Positions 1-8,043 of a stretch of DNA of 64,000 bases are shown here, piece by piece (positions within the stretch are counted from its first letter, which is position 1; every line of letters starts with the position of its first letter). The DNA comes from Streptomyces cellostaticus (GTDB lineage Bacteria > Actinomycetota > Actinomycetes > Streptomycetales > Streptomycetaceae). Made by a program: the position numbers and the translations under genes. The stretch lies in assembly GCF_001513965.1 (NCBI RefSeq), contig NZ_KQ948033.1, forward strand, positions 46,277 to 110,276, read 5' to 3'. The notes below the pieces were generated by a model. That model did not search any database. It saw nothing but the letters and a program-made list of their open reading frames with translations, and was not told the DNA's origin.

Positions 1-365
1 AGGACCCGGAGCGCGGGCTGCTCGGCCATGTGCTGCTGACGGCCTCGCCGCGGACGTACTACGTCGTCCAGTACTGGGAGTCCAAGGAGAAGCTGTACGC
101 CTACGCGACGTCGCCGGACATGTTCCACCACAGGGCCTGGGCGGTCCTCAACCGCATGGAGCGCAAGGGCAGGCTGCGCGGACATGTGGGCCGGTGGCAC
201 GAGACGTACATCGCGGCCGAGGGCTCCTACGAGTCGATCTACTTCGACATGCCGGCCTTCGGCCTCGCCAAGGCGCACGGCCAGGTGCCGCTGGAGCGGC
301 GCGGCCGGTACGCGAAGGACCGGTTCGCGCACCGGTCGGCGGGGGCGGCCCGGAAGGCCGGCTGA
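1..365 (+). CDS. DUF4188-type protein, C-terminal part (5' truncated by window edge)
   Basis: The reading frame is open from base 3 and ends at a stop at 363-365, so the start lies outside the window. About 120 residues are visible. They include a YYVVQYWES segment, a phenylalanine/histidine-rich middle and a conserved YFDMPAFGLAKAHG stretch, which resembles the DUF4188 monooxygenase-like family common in actinobacteria (recognised from memory). The protein ends in an Arg/Ala-rich tail. The next gene, ndgR, is convergent. No enzymatic role can be assigned from the sequence alone. Confidence 0.6.
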   Translation, partial: DPERGLLGHVLLTASPRTYYVVQYWESKEKLYAYATSPDMFHHRAWAVLNRMERKGRLRGHVGRWHETYIAAEGSYESIYFDMPAFGLAKAHGQVPLERRGRYAKDRFAHRSAGAARKAG

Positions 366-479
366 CCAGGGGGGATCCGGGGAACGGGGGACCGGGGGAT
401 CGAGGAGGGCCTGCCGCGGCGTTGGGGCAGGCCCTCCTCGGATGCGTCCGAAGGGTTCCGGCGGCGGTTCCGGTGGTGG

Positions 480-1196
480 TCAGCCCGTGCGGCGCAGGGC
501 CTCCGACAGGCGGGCGGCGGCGTCGATGACCGCCTGGGCGTGCATACGGCCCGGGTGGCGGGTCAGGCGCTCGATGGGGCCGGAGACGGACACGGCGGCC
601 ACCACGCGGTTGGACGGGCCGCGTACGGGCGCGGAGACGGACGCCACGCCCGGTTCGCGCTCGCCGATGGACTGGGCCCAGCCGCGCCGTCGTACGCCCG
701 ACAGGGCCGTCGCCGTGAAGCGGGCGCCCTGCAGGCCCCGGTGCAGGCGCTCGGGCTCCTCCCAGGCCATCAGGATCTGTGCCGAGGAGCCGGCCTTCAT
801 CGTCAGCGTGGAGCCGACCGGGACGGTGTCCCGCAGGCCGGACAGGCGTTCCGCCGCGGCCACGCAGATGCGCATGTCACCCTGGCGCCGGTAGAGCTGT
901 GCGCTCTCGCCGGTGACGTCGCGGAGGTGCGTGAGTACCGGGCCCGCCGTCGCCAGCAGGCGGTCCTCGCCGGCCGCCGCGGCCAGCTCGGCGAGGCGCG
1001 GTCCGAGAATGAAACGGCCCTGCATGTCGCGTGCCACCATGCGGTGGTGTTCCAAAGCCACGGCCAGGCGGTGGGCCGTGGGTCGTGCCAGTCCGGTGGC
1101 CCCGACCAGACCCGCGAGGGTGGCCGGACCGGACTCCAGAGCGCTCAGGACGAGGGCCGCCTTGTCCAGAACGCCGACGCCGCTACTGTTGTCCAT
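480..1196 (-). CDS. ndgR: IclR-family regulator NdgR
   Basis: The protein has 238 residues from an ATG at 1196. A longer frame upstream runs through the leuC control region and is not expected to be coding. An N-terminal winged helix-turn-helix (about residues 14-70, with LAGLVGATGLARPTAHRLA) is followed by an IclR effector-binding domain. The gene is divergent from leuC, the arrangement of NdgR in S. coelicolor. From the literature, NdgR binds upstream of leuCD and also influences amino-acid-dependent growth and antibiotic production. Length and gene position fit NdgR/AreB. The shared 191-bp intergenic region is the likely operator. Confidence 0.92.
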   Translation of the reverse strand: MDNSSGVGVLDKAALVLSALESGPATLAGLVGATGLARPTAHRLAVALEHHRMVARDMQGRFILGPRLAELAAAAGEDRLLATAGPVLTHLRDVTGESAQLYRRQGDMRICVAAAERLSGLRDTVPVGSTLTMKAGSSAQILMAWEEPERLHRGLQGARFTATALSGVRRRGWAQSIGEREPGVASVSAPVRGPSNRVVAAVSVSGPIERLTRHPGRMHAQAVIDAAARLSEALRRTG

Positions 1197-1387
1197 GAAA
1201 CGATACTCACGTCTCACTCTGTGAAACGCAAGTTCAATTTTCCGTGGAACGCGCCACCCTGGAATCACACAGCGGCCCGTGGACCAAAGGGCCTGGCAGC
1301 GGACGCCCGGAAACCCGGGGCGCGGGCGCTGCCACCTCAAAGATCTCTAGTTGGGTCGGTGGACGTTTACCGACCGGAGGGAAAGCG
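1197..1387. promoter_or_regulatory. ndgR-leuC divergent control region
   Basis: This 191-bp gap separates the two divergent starts. It contains a small palindrome, TTCC-GT-GGAA, at 1240-1249, nested in GTTC...GAAC at 1232-1250, of the size IclR proteins often bind. A clear leuC ribosome-binding site (GGAGG, 1376-1380) lies 7 bases before the ATG. No peptide leader or attenuator is obvious. Assigning the palindrome as an NdgR site is inference. Confidence 0.4.
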
Positions 1388-2818
1388 ATGGGTAGGACAC
1401 TCGCGGAGAAGGTCTGGGACGACCACGTCGTCCGGCGCGCCGAGGGCGAGCCCGACCTCCTCTACATCGATCTGCACCTGCTGCACGAGGTGACCAGCCC
1501 GCAGGCCTTCGACGGGCTGCGCAAGAGCGGCCGTCAGGTGCGCCGGCTCGACCTCACCATCGCGACCGAGGACCACAACACCCCGACGCTGGACATCGAC
1601 AAGCCCATCGCGGACCCGGTCTCCCGGGTCCAGCTGGAGACGCTGCGGAAGAACGCCGCCGAGTTCGGTGTACGCCTGCACTCGCTCGGCGACGTCGAGC
1701 AGGGTGTCGTGCACGTCGTGGGCCCGCAGCTGGGCCTGACCCAGCCCGGTACGACGGTCGTCTGCGGTGACTCCCACACCTCCACGCACGGCGCCTTCGG
1801 TGCGCTGGCGTTCGGTATCGGCACCTCGCAGGTCGAGCATGTGCTGGCCACCCAGACGCTGCCGCTGGCCCGTCCGAAGACCATGGCGATCACGGTCGAC
1901 GGCGAACTGCCCGAGGGCGTCACGGCCAAGGACCTGATCCTGGCGATCATCGCCAAGATCGGTACCGGCGGCGGCCAGGGCTACATCCTGGAGTACCGCG
2001 GCTCCGCCATCGAGAAGCTCTCGATGGAGGCCCGGATGACCATCTGCAACATGTCGATCGAGGCCGGTGCCCGCGCGGGCATGATCGCCCCCGACGAGAC
2101 GACCTTCGCGTACATCAAGGGCCGCGCGCACGCCCCTGAGGGCGAGGACTGGGACGCCGCGGTCGCGTACTGGAAGACGCTGAAGTCGGACGAGGACGCC
2201 GAGTTCGACGCCGAGGTCGTCATCGACGCCGCGTCGCTGTCGCCGTTCGTCACCTGGGGCACCAACCCCGGCCAGGGCGCGCCGCTTTCGGCGGACGTCC
2301 CCGACCCTGCTTCGTACGAAGACGCTTCGGAGCGCCTCGCCGCCGAAAAGGCCCTGGAATACATGGGGTTGGAGGCCGGGCAGTCGCTGCGCTCCATCAA
2401 GGTGGACACCGTCTTCGTAGGCTCGTGCACCAACGGCCGCATCGAGGACCTGCGGGCCGCGGCCGCGATCGTCGAGGGCCGCAAAGTCGCCGACGGTGTA
2501 CGGATGCTGGTCGTCCCGGGCTCCGCGCGGGTGGGTCTGCAGGCCGTCTCCGAGGGCCTGGACGTGGTCTTCAAGGAAGCCGGCGCCGAATGGCGGCACG
2601 CGGGCTGCTCGATGTGTCTGGGCATGAACCCGGACCAGCTGGCCCCGGGTGAGCGCTCCGCCTCCACCTCGAACCGCAACTTCGAGGGCCGGCAGGGCAA
2701 GGGCGGCCGTACGCACCTGGTGTCGCCGCAGGTCGCGGCCGCTACCGCGGTCCTGGGCCACCTCGCGTCCCCCGCCGACCTGTCCGACGCCGACACCCGT
2801 ACGCCCGCTGGAGTCTGA
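1388..2818 (+). CDS. leuC: 3-isopropylmalate dehydratase large subunit
   Basis: LeuC is the 476-residue large subunit of isopropylmalate isomerase, which converts 2-isopropylmalate to 3-isopropylmalate in leucine synthesis. The aconitase fold is evident. The three cysteines expected to bind the [4Fe-4S] cluster are C347 (GSCTNGR) and C407/C410 (CSMC). The ATG at 1388 is chosen because GGAGG lies at 1376-1380 and the protein then starts MGRTLAEKVWD as in the family; a longer upstream frame has no support. leuD starts 5 bases after the stop, so the two subunits are co-transcribed. Confidence 0.97.
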   Translation: MGRTLAEKVWDDHVVRRAEGEPDLLYIDLHLLHEVTSPQAFDGLRKSGRQVRRLDLTIATEDHNTPTLDIDKPIADPVSRVQLETLRKNAAEFGVRLHSLGDVEQGVVHVVGPQLGLTQPGTTVVCGDSHTSTHGAFGALAFGIGTSQVEHVLATQTLPLARPKTMAITVDGELPEGVTAKDLILAIIAKIGTGGGQGYILEYRGSAIEKLSMEARMTICNMSIEAGARAGMIAPDETTFAYIKGRAHAPEGEDWDAAVAYWKTLKSDEDAEFDAEVVIDAASLSPFVTWGTNPGQGAPLSADVPDPASYEDASERLAAEKALEYMGLEAGQSLRSIKVDTVFVGSCTNGRIEDLRAAAAIVEGRKVADGVRMLVVPGSARVGLQAVSEGLDVVFKEAGAEWRHAGCSMCLGMNPDQLAPGERSASTSNRNFEGRQGKGGRTHLVSPQVAAATAVLGHLASPADLSDADTRTPAGV

Positions 2819-2823
2819 GAATC

Positions 2824-3417
2824 ATGGAAGCCTTCACCACCCACACCGGCCGGGCCGTCCCGCTGCGCCGCAGCAACGTCGACACCGACCAGATCATCCC
2901 TGCTCACTGGCTCAAGAAGGTCACGCGGGACGGGTTCGAGGACGGGCTGTTCGAGGCCTGGCGCAAGGACGAGAACTTCATCCTCAACCGCCCCGAGCGG
3001 CAGGGTGCCACGGTCCTGGTCGCCGGCCCCGACTTCGGCACCGGCTCCTCCCGCGAGCACGCCGTCTGGGCGCTGCAGAACTACGGCTTCAAGGCCGTGA
3101 TCTCCTCCCGCTTCGCGGACATCTTCCGGGGCAACTCGCTGAAGAACGGCCTGCTCACGGTGGTTCTCGACCAGAAGGTCGTGGACGCGCTGTGGGAGCT
3201 GACCGAGCAGGACCCGACCGCCGAGATCACCGTCGACCTCGAGACCCGCGAGGTGCGTGCCGAGGGCATCACCGCCGCCTTCGAGCTGGACGAGAACTCC
3301 CGCTGGCGGCTGCTGAACGGGCTGGACGACATCTCCATCACCCTCCAGAACGAGGCGGACATCGCCACCTACGAGGGCAAGCGGCCCTCCTACAAGCCGC
3401 GCACGCTCCAGAGCTGA
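2824..3417 (+). CDS. leuD: 3-isopropylmalate dehydratase small subunit
   Basis: LeuD has 197 residues, the usual length, and is the swivelling small subunit that completes the LeuCD isomerase. The N-terminus carries the NVDTDQIIPA motif and the middle carries the FGTGSSREHA motif that contributes to substrate binding. It follows leuC by 5 bases and is followed by a strong hairpin at 3465-3495, so leuC-leuD forms a two-gene operon. Control is probably from the ndgR-leuC region. Confidence 0.97.
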   Translation: MEAFTTHTGRAVPLRRSNVDTDQIIPAHWLKKVTRDGFEDGLFEAWRKDENFILNRPERQGATVLVAGPDFGTGSSREHAVWALQNYGFKAVISSRFADIFRGNSLKNGLLTVVLDQKVVDALWELTEQDPTAEITVDLETREVRAEGITAAFELDENSRWRLLNGLDDISITLQNEADIATYEGKRPSYKPRTLQS

Positions 3418-3464
3418 TCCCGGGCGGCCGGACACGTCGGTTTCGGCCACCGCAACGCCCCCTC

Positions 3465-3495
3465 TGTACCCCCGATCACCACGATTGGGGGTACA
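3465..3495 (+). terminator. Hairpin terminator after leuD
   Basis: A 13-bp stem (TGTACCCCCGATC against GATTGGGGGTACA, with one G-U pair) encloses a 5-base loop. There is no T-tract, as is usual for Streptomyces terminators. It lies 47 bases after the leuD stop. Confidence 0.75.
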
Positions 3496-3681
3496 GCCAT
3501 GTCTGCACCCGAACGGCTCCGGGCGTTTGCGCAGGTCCCCTCAACTTCCCACGTTACGAAGGCTGTTGGCGGGGTAGGCGAGTGCTGTGCCCGCGACTTC
3601 CGCAAGTGCCTGGAAGGCCGTTTGAGGCGGCAGTTGCACCCTGCGCAGGCGACAACTCGCCCCAGATGGCACAATCTGTGC

Positions 3682-3912
3682 ATGGAACACGACGGCCAAC
3701 TCGAGCTCTATGCGGCGGTCGCGGACCAACTGAAGGAAGCGCACACAAGAGTGCGCGCACTGCAAGTCCCGGAGGGCGTACGGATGGCGCTGACCCGGAA
3801 GCTGCTGGTCATTACGGCCGCGGCCAAGCACGATCTCGCCGACGCGGCAAGGCGACTCGAGCGGTTCATGACGGACCTCGACGAGGGTCGGATCCCCGAA
3901 GAGGACCGCTGA
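3682..3912 (+). CDS. Small conserved helical protein (hypothetical)
   Basis: A 76-residue protein starting MEHDGQLELYAAVADQLKEAH. It is entirely predicted helix, with evenly spaced leucines and mixed charge and no cysteine, signal peptide or membrane segment. The ATG at 3682 gives a compact product; the longer frame upstream overlaps the leuD terminator region and looks non-coding. A gene of this size sits between leuD and hup in other streptomycetes (recalled, not checked). Function is unknown. It could be a small regulatory or nucleoid-associated partner, but nothing in the sequence decides this. Confidence 0.65.
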   Translation: MEHDGQLELYAAVADQLKEAHTRVRALQVPEGVRMALTRKLLVITAAAKHDLADAARRLERFMTDLDEGRIPEEDR

Positions 3913-3968
3913 ACAGTCCGAGACAGCCGAGTCTGTTGCGGCACAAGGGTGATAAGCCCGTTTCGTGT

Positions 3969-3997
3969 TTGATTTGCGGTATATATCTGCCTAACGT
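3969..3997 (+). promoter_or_regulatory. Predicted sigma70-type promoter of hup
   Basis: TTGATT at 3969-3974 and TAACGT at 3992-3997 are separated by 17 bases. This is a good match to the vegetative HrdB consensus (TTGAC / TAnnnT). The surrounding DNA is unusually AT-rich for this genome. The hup start codon is about 50 bases downstream, with GAAGGGGA as ribosome-binding site. Confidence 0.6.
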
Positions 3998-4048
3998 GCG
4001 AAAAAGCTTGAACACTTTCGTTCTGGCGATGTCTCCGAAGGGGAAGAC

Positions 4049-4696
4049 GTGAACAAGGCGCAGCTCGTAGAAGCGATTGCCGACAAGATGGGCGGCCGCC
4101 AGCAGGCCGCCGATGCTGTCGATCATGTCCTGGACGCCATCGTCCGCGCGGTCGTCGCGGGCGAGCGGGTCTCGGTCACCGGCTTCGGGTCCTTCGAGAA
4201 GGTGGACCGCCCCGCCCGTTACGCCCGTAACCCCCAGACCGGCGAGCGGGTTCGGGTCAAGAAGACCTCCGTGCCGCGCTTCCGTGCGGGTCAGGGCTTC
4301 AAGGACCTGGTGAGCGGCTCGAAGAAGCTCCCGCGCGGCGGCGAGGTCGCCGTCAAGAAGGCGCCCAAGGGCAGCCTGACCGGCGGGGCTGCCGCGACGG
4401 TCAAGAAGGCCGCGGCGAAGAAGGTCACCAAGGCCGCCGCGAAGAAGGTCACGGCCAAGAAGGCGGCGCCGGCGAAGAAGGTCACGGCCGCGGCGAAGAA
4501 GGCCGCCGTGAAGAAGACGACGGCCAAGAAGACCACGGCCGCCGCCAAGAAGGCCACCGCGACGAAGGCCGCCGCCAAGAAGACGACGGCCAAGAAGGCC
4601 CCGGCCAAGAAGGTCACCGCCAAGAAGGCCCCGGCCAAGAAGTCGACGGCCCGCAAGACCACCGCCAAGAAGACCACCGCCCGCAAGGCGTCGTAG
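4049..4696 (+). CDS. hup: HU-family nucleoid protein with histone-H1-like Lys/Ala tail (HupS type)
   Basis: A 215-residue protein from a GTG start. Residues 1 to about 92 form a complete HU domain (MNKAQLVEAIADKMGG, then TGFGSFEKV and an ARNPQTGE DNA-binding arm). Residues about 105-215 are a Lys/Ala/Thr tail built from repeats such as KKAAAKKVTAKK, like histone H1. This two-part structure is typical of actinobacterial HupS/HupB. In S. coelicolor the protein compacts spore nucleoids (family knowledge). The gene is monocistronic, flanked by its own promoter and a terminator. Confidence 0.93.
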   Translation: MNKAQLVEAIADKMGGRQQAADAVDHVLDAIVRAVVAGERVSVTGFGSFEKVDRPARYARNPQTGERVRVKKTSVPRFRAGQGFKDLVSGSKKLPRGGEVAVKKAPKGSLTGGAAATVKKAAAKKVTKAAAKKVTAKKAAPAKKVTAAAKKAAVKKTTAKKTTAAAKKATATKAAAKKTTAKKAPAKKVTAKKAPAKKSTARKTTAKKTTARKAS

Positions 4697-4713
4697 GTCA
4701 CCAGGGCACTCAT

Positions 4714-4743
4714 GCCGGGCCGGACTCCCCTCGGGAGCCCGGC
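4714..4743 (+). terminator. Hairpin terminator after hup
   Basis: GCCGGGC (4714-4720) pairs with GCCCGGC (4737-4743). An inner CTCCC/GGGAG can extend or compete with the stem. It begins 17 bases after the hup stop and also lies between hup and the convergent small gene. Confidence 0.65.
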
Positions 4744-4758
4744 CCGCGGCGTATATGG

Positions 4759-4962
4759 CTAGAGGGTCTGGAGTGTCACGAGGGTGATCCGGACGGCCGT
4801 GCCCTCGCGCTCCGTCTCGATCCGCACCCGCTGCCCGGGCCGCAGCAGCCGCAGCCCGCCCGCGTCGAACGCCGCCGCGTCGAAGGGCACCGGGGTGCCG
4901 TCGTCGAGCAGCACCGCGCCGCTGCGGGTCTCGGGGTCGTACGTGTATGCGGTCGCCTGCAT
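4759..4962 (-). CDS. Small hypothetical beta-rich protein
   Basis: A 67-residue protein from an ATG at 4962, starting MQATAYTYDPETRSGAVLLDDG. The alternating hydrophobic pattern and the segment LLRPGQRVRIETEREG suggest a small beta-barrel similar in layout to cold-shock/S1-like folds, but RNP motifs are not present. It sits downstream of cofC on the same strand, separated by 182 bp that hold a dispersed repeat. The much longer frame through its start runs antisense to other genes and is not coding. Function is unknown. Confidence 0.7.
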   Translation of the reverse strand: MQATAYTYDPETRSGAVLLDDGTPVPFDAAAFDAGGLRLLRPGQRVRIETEREGTAVRITLVTLQTL

Positions 4963-5039
4963 GACGGCCAGCCTAATGCCCGCCGCGTGAGGGGGCGCGC
5001 CGTTGGGGTTGAGGTGCGTTGCCGAGCGGCGGGTCCGTC

Positions 5040-5068
5040 GTGGCTGGTCGCGCAGTTCCCCGCGCCCC
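5040..5068. repeat. Dispersed intergenic repeat, copy A
   Basis: This 29-base core is the reverse complement of 22026-22054, and part of it recurs at 53184-53255. It includes TGGCTGGTCGCGCAG followed by TTCCCCGCGCCCC. It lies in the 182-bp gap downstream of cofC. From memory, similar sequences occur in many Streptomyces intergenic regions. Confidence 0.7.
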
Positions 5069-5144
5069 TTCGGGGTGCAGCGGCACCCCCGCGAGCGCGG
5101 GCGAGCGAAACTCACCCCCGGCCGGCCCCCCGCACCGCGCACCC

Positions 5145-5783
5145 TCAGGACCCCGGAATCAGCAATCTCGCCGACACCGCTGCCGTGTGCGGGCCCACCC
5201 CCAGTGCCAGTGCTGCCCGCAGGTCCTCGCCGGTGTCCACGTCCTGTCGTACCGAATCGACACCGGTGAGCCGGAGTTCCGCAGCACCGGAGGTGCGGTG
5301 CCGGGCGCGGGAATCGGTGCCGAAAACCGGACGCAGTGCGTGGTCGGGGGCCGCGGCCAGCAGGGTGGTGCCGAGTTCGGCCGCGTCCGGGAGAAATGCC
5401 CGCGGGAATTCGGCCGCCGCGTTCAGGACCCGGGACAATTCCAGCGGGCGCAGGGCCGGTAGATCGGCGTTCAGGGCCGCGACCGGGGTGCGGGGCCGCA
5501 TTTCCCGTACGACGTCCGCGCCGTGCGTGAGAGCGGCGTTCAGGCCGCTTCCCGGCGCATCCGGGACGATCCGGGCGCCCAGCGCCGCCAGCTCCCGGCC
5601 GGCCAGTTCGTCGTCCGTGACGACCGCCACATCCGCGACCGCCGGACAGGCCAGCGCCGCGGCCACCGTGTCCTGGGCGAACGCGAGGGCCAGCCCCGGG
5701 CGCACTGCGTCGGCGGCGGTGTCCGCGAGCCTGCTCTTGGCCCGCGCCAGAGGCTTCAGGGGGATGACCAAGGTCCACTGCAC
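5145..5783 (-). CDS. cofC: Phosphoenolpyruvate / 2-phospholactate guanylyltransferase (coenzyme F420)
   Basis: A 212-residue protein with the nucleotidyltransferase start LVIPLKPLARAKSRL and the conserved LNADLPALRP segment holding metal-binding acidic residues, followed by FGTDSRARHR. It matches CofC, renamed FbiD in actinobacteria, which activates phosphoenolpyruvate with GTP at the start of the F420 side chain. The ATG at 5783 gives the family start. It is divergent from the acyltransferase gene. No other F420 gene is adjacent, but a luciferase-like oxidoreductase that might use F420 lies at 38.3 kb. Confidence 0.88.
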   Translation of the reverse strand: MQWTLVIPLKPLARAKSRLADTAADAVRPGLALAFAQDTVAAALACPAVADVAVVTDDELAGRELAALGARIVPDAPGSGLNAALTHGADVVREMRPRTPVAALNADLPALRPLELSRVLNAAAEFPRAFLPDAAELGTTLLAAAPDHALRPVFGTDSRARHRTSGAAELRLTGVDSVRQDVDTGEDLRAALALGVGPHTAAVSARLLIPGS

Positions 5784-5982
5784 CGGCGTACCGCCCCTCT
5801 CTTGTCGCGCTCATTGTCACCCGGCGTATCCGGCATGCCGGTATCGGGGAGGTGTGCGAAGGGCCTTGCAAGGGCGGTGTCGGGTGACGGGCGGGCGTAC
5901 GGTGTTCTCGACAGACCGGCGGCCTGGGGCGACACTTGTGCGGCCCCCGGGCCCGGAGCAAGTCCTAGAGGAAGGTGTCCGC

Positions 5983-6978
5983 GTGTCCCGCCGCAGAATC
6001 GGGTTCTGGTACCGCTTCGCAGCGGTCCTCTGTAAACCGCCGCTGGTGATTCTGATCAAGCGGGACTGGCGTGGAATGGAGCACATTCCGGCCGAGGGTG
6101 GATTTATCACCGCGGTGAACCACAATTCCCATGTGGACCCCTTCGCGTACGCGCACTATCAGTACAACACCGGACGGGTTCCGCGATTCCTGGCGAAGAG
6201 CGGGCTTTTCAAGAAGGGATTCGTCGGCGCCGCGATGCGCGGCACCGGGCAGATCCCCGTCTACCGCGAGAGCACGGACGCGCTCAGCGCCTTCCGGGCC
6301 GCCATCGACGCCGTCGAACGCGGCGAGTGCGTCGCGTTCTACCCCGAGGGCACCCTGACCCGCGACCCGGACGGCTGGCCGATGACCGCCAAGACCGGTG
6401 CCGCGCGCGTGGCCCTGCAGACCAAGTGCCCGGTGATCCCGGTCGCCCAGTGGGGCTGCAACGAACTCCTGCCGCCCTACGCCAAGAAGCCCCACCTCTT
6501 CCCGCGCAAGACCCACCAGGTCCTCGCGGGCCCGCCCGTGGACCTCTCCCGCTTCTACGACAAGGAGATGACCGCAGACCTCCTGAAGGAGGCCACCGAG
6601 GTCATCATGGCGGCCGTCACCCGCCAGCTGGAGGAGATCCGCGGCGAGAAGGCCCCCGAGACGCCCTACGACCCGCGCCGCGAGCGGATCGAACAGCGCC
6701 GCAGGACCCGCGCGCAGACCGGGCAGGAGGCCCCCCGGCCCGGCACGGAGGCCGCGCAGGCCGGCGAGGAGGCTTCGGCCGCCGGCAAGGAAGCGTCAAT
6801 GATCGGTGTAGAGGCCTCGCGGACAGGCAAGGACTCTGCACAGACGGGCACGGAAACCTCGCCGACCGGCACGGAAGCCGCGCAGGCGGGCGGGGAAGCC
6901 TCGCTGGCCGGTGCGGAAGCCGCACAGGCCGGCACGGAAGTCTCGCGCAGCGGCACGGAAGAGGAGAGCGGCAAGTGA
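5983..6978 (+). CDS. 1-acylglycerol-3-phosphate acyltransferase (PlsC family) with heptad-repeat tail
   Basis: A 331-residue protein from GTG 5983, preceded by GAGGAAGG. The acyltransferase domain covers residues 1 to about 235, with the catalytic H47-x4-D52 pair, the PEGT motif at 121-124 and a late VIPVAQWG motif. It would acylate lysophosphatidic acid or a related acceptor at the membrane. Residues 247-324 form a tail in which glycine recurs exactly every seven residues (12 glycines), mostly followed two residues later by Glu; the family does not need this. The gene overlaps gpsA (GTGA), which makes glycerol-3-phosphate, so the pair suits phospholipid synthesis. Confidence 0.88.
   Translation: MSRRRIGFWYRFAAVLCKPPLVILIKRDWRGMEHIPAEGGFITAVNHNSHVDPFAYAHYQYNTGRVPRFLAKSGLFKKGFVGAAMRGTGQIPVYRESTDALSAFRAAIDAVERGECVAFYPEGTLTRDPDGWPMTAKTGAARVALQTKCPVIPVAQWGCNELLPPYAKKPHLFPRKTHQVLAGPPVDLSRFYDKEMTADLLKEATEVIMAAVTRQLEEIRGEKAPETPYDPRRERIEQRRRTRAQTGQEAPRPGTEAAQAGEEASAAGKEASMIGVEASRTGKDSAQTGTETSPTGTEAAQAGGEASLAGAEAAQAGTEVSRSGTEEESGK
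6721..6954 (+). repeat. 21-bp in-frame repeats encoding G-x-E heptads
   Basis: About 11 degenerate 21-bp units encode the acyltransferase tail. The frame of each unit is G-x-[ED]-A-[AS]-x-x. Glycines fall at residues 247, 254, 261, 268, 275, 282, 289, 296, 303, 310, 317 and 324. The spacing never slips, which suggests expansion by unequal recombination with selection for the frame. Confidence 0.85.
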
Positions 6979-7985
6979 GCAAGCCAGTCCGGGCGGCCGT
7001 GATGGGCACCGGCTCCTGGGGCACCGCCTTCGGCATGGTCCTCGCCGACGCGGGCTGCGAGGTCACCCTGTGGGCCCGCCGCCCCGAGCTGGCCGAGGCG
7101 GTCAACTCCACGCGGACCAACCCCGACTACCTGCCCGGCGTCGAGCTCCCGGAGAACCTGCGCGCCACCGCGGACGCCGCCGAGGCCCTGCGGGACGCCG
7201 ACTTCACCGTCCTCGCCATCCCCTCCCAGACCCTGCGCGCCAACCTCGCCGAGTGGACCCCGCTGCTCGCGCCGGGCACCGTGCTCGTCTCGCTCATGAA
7301 GGGCGTCGAACTCGGCTCCGCCATGCGGATGAGCGAGGTCATCGATGACGTCGCCAAGGTCGGCGCCGACCGCATCGCGGTCGTCACCGGACCCAACCTG
7401 GCCCGTGAGATCGCCGCCCGCATGCCCGCCCTCGCCGTGGTCGCCTGCACCGACGAGACGGTCGCCCAGCGGCTCCAGTCGGCTTGCCACACGCCCTACT
7501 TCCGGCCGTACACGGAGACGGACGTGGTCGGTTGCGAGCTGGGCGGTGCCGTGAAGAACGTCATCGGCCTCGCCGTCGGCATCGCGGACGGCATGGGGCT
7601 CGGCGACAACGCCAAGGGCTCGCTCATCACGCGCGGCCTCGCGGAGACCGCCCGCCTCGGCGTCGCGCTCGGCGCCGACCCGCTGACCTTCTCCGGACTC
7701 GCGGGCCTGGGCGACCTGGTGGCCACCTGCTCCTCGCCGCTGTCCCGCAACCACACCTTCGGCACCAACCTCGGCAAGGGCATGACCCTGGAGGAGACCA
7801 TCGCGGTCACCAGGCAGACCGCCGAGGGCGTCAAGTCCTGCGAGTCCGTGGCGGATCTGGCCCGCAGGCACGGAGTCGAGATGCCCATCACCGAGACGGT
7901 CGTGGACATCGTGCACGAGGGCAAGCCGCCGGTGGTCGCCCTCAAGGAGCTGATGTCGCGCAGCGCGAAGCCCGAACGACGCTGA
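6975..7985 (+). CDS. gpsA: NAD(P)H-dependent glycerol-3-phosphate dehydrogenase
   Basis: A 336-residue cytosolic enzyme that reduces dihydroxyacetone phosphate to sn-glycerol-3-phosphate for phospholipids. The Rossmann start AVMGTGSWGTAFGMVLA, the substrate motif VTGPNLAREIA and the C-terminal GLAGLGDLVATC and SRNHTFG motifs are intact. The GTG at 6975 overlaps the stop of the upstream acyltransferase by four bases, which indicates translational coupling. ddl follows after 58 bases and may be in the same transcript. Confidence 0.96.
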   Translation: MSKPVRAAVMGTGSWGTAFGMVLADAGCEVTLWARRPELAEAVNSTRTNPDYLPGVELPENLRATADAAEALRDADFTVLAIPSQTLRANLAEWTPLLAPGTVLVSLMKGVELGSAMRMSEVIDDVAKVGADRIAVVTGPNLAREIAARMPALAVVACTDETVAQRLQSACHTPYFRPYTETDVVGCELGGAVKNVIGLAVGIADGMGLGDNAKGSLITRGLAETARLGVALGADPLTFSGLAGLGDLVATCSSPLSRNHTFGTNLGKGMTLEETIAVTRQTAEGVKSCESVADLARRHGVEMPITETVVDIVHEGKPPVVALKELMSRSAKPERR

Positions 7986-8043
7986 GCGACCCCCTGAGTC
8001 GACGCTGTATCCGGGCTCTACCAACGGGTACTCTCAACGCGAT

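Noticed and set aside
480..1340. Longer ndgR frame starting upstream of ATG 1196
   Set aside because: It would extend into the leuC promoter and adds residues without similarity; the ATG at 1196 gives the normal IclR start.
5984..6978. Acyltransferase start at an upstream frame beginning near 4987
   Set aside because: That frame runs through cofC and a repeat. The GTG at 5983 has a strong ribosome-binding site.
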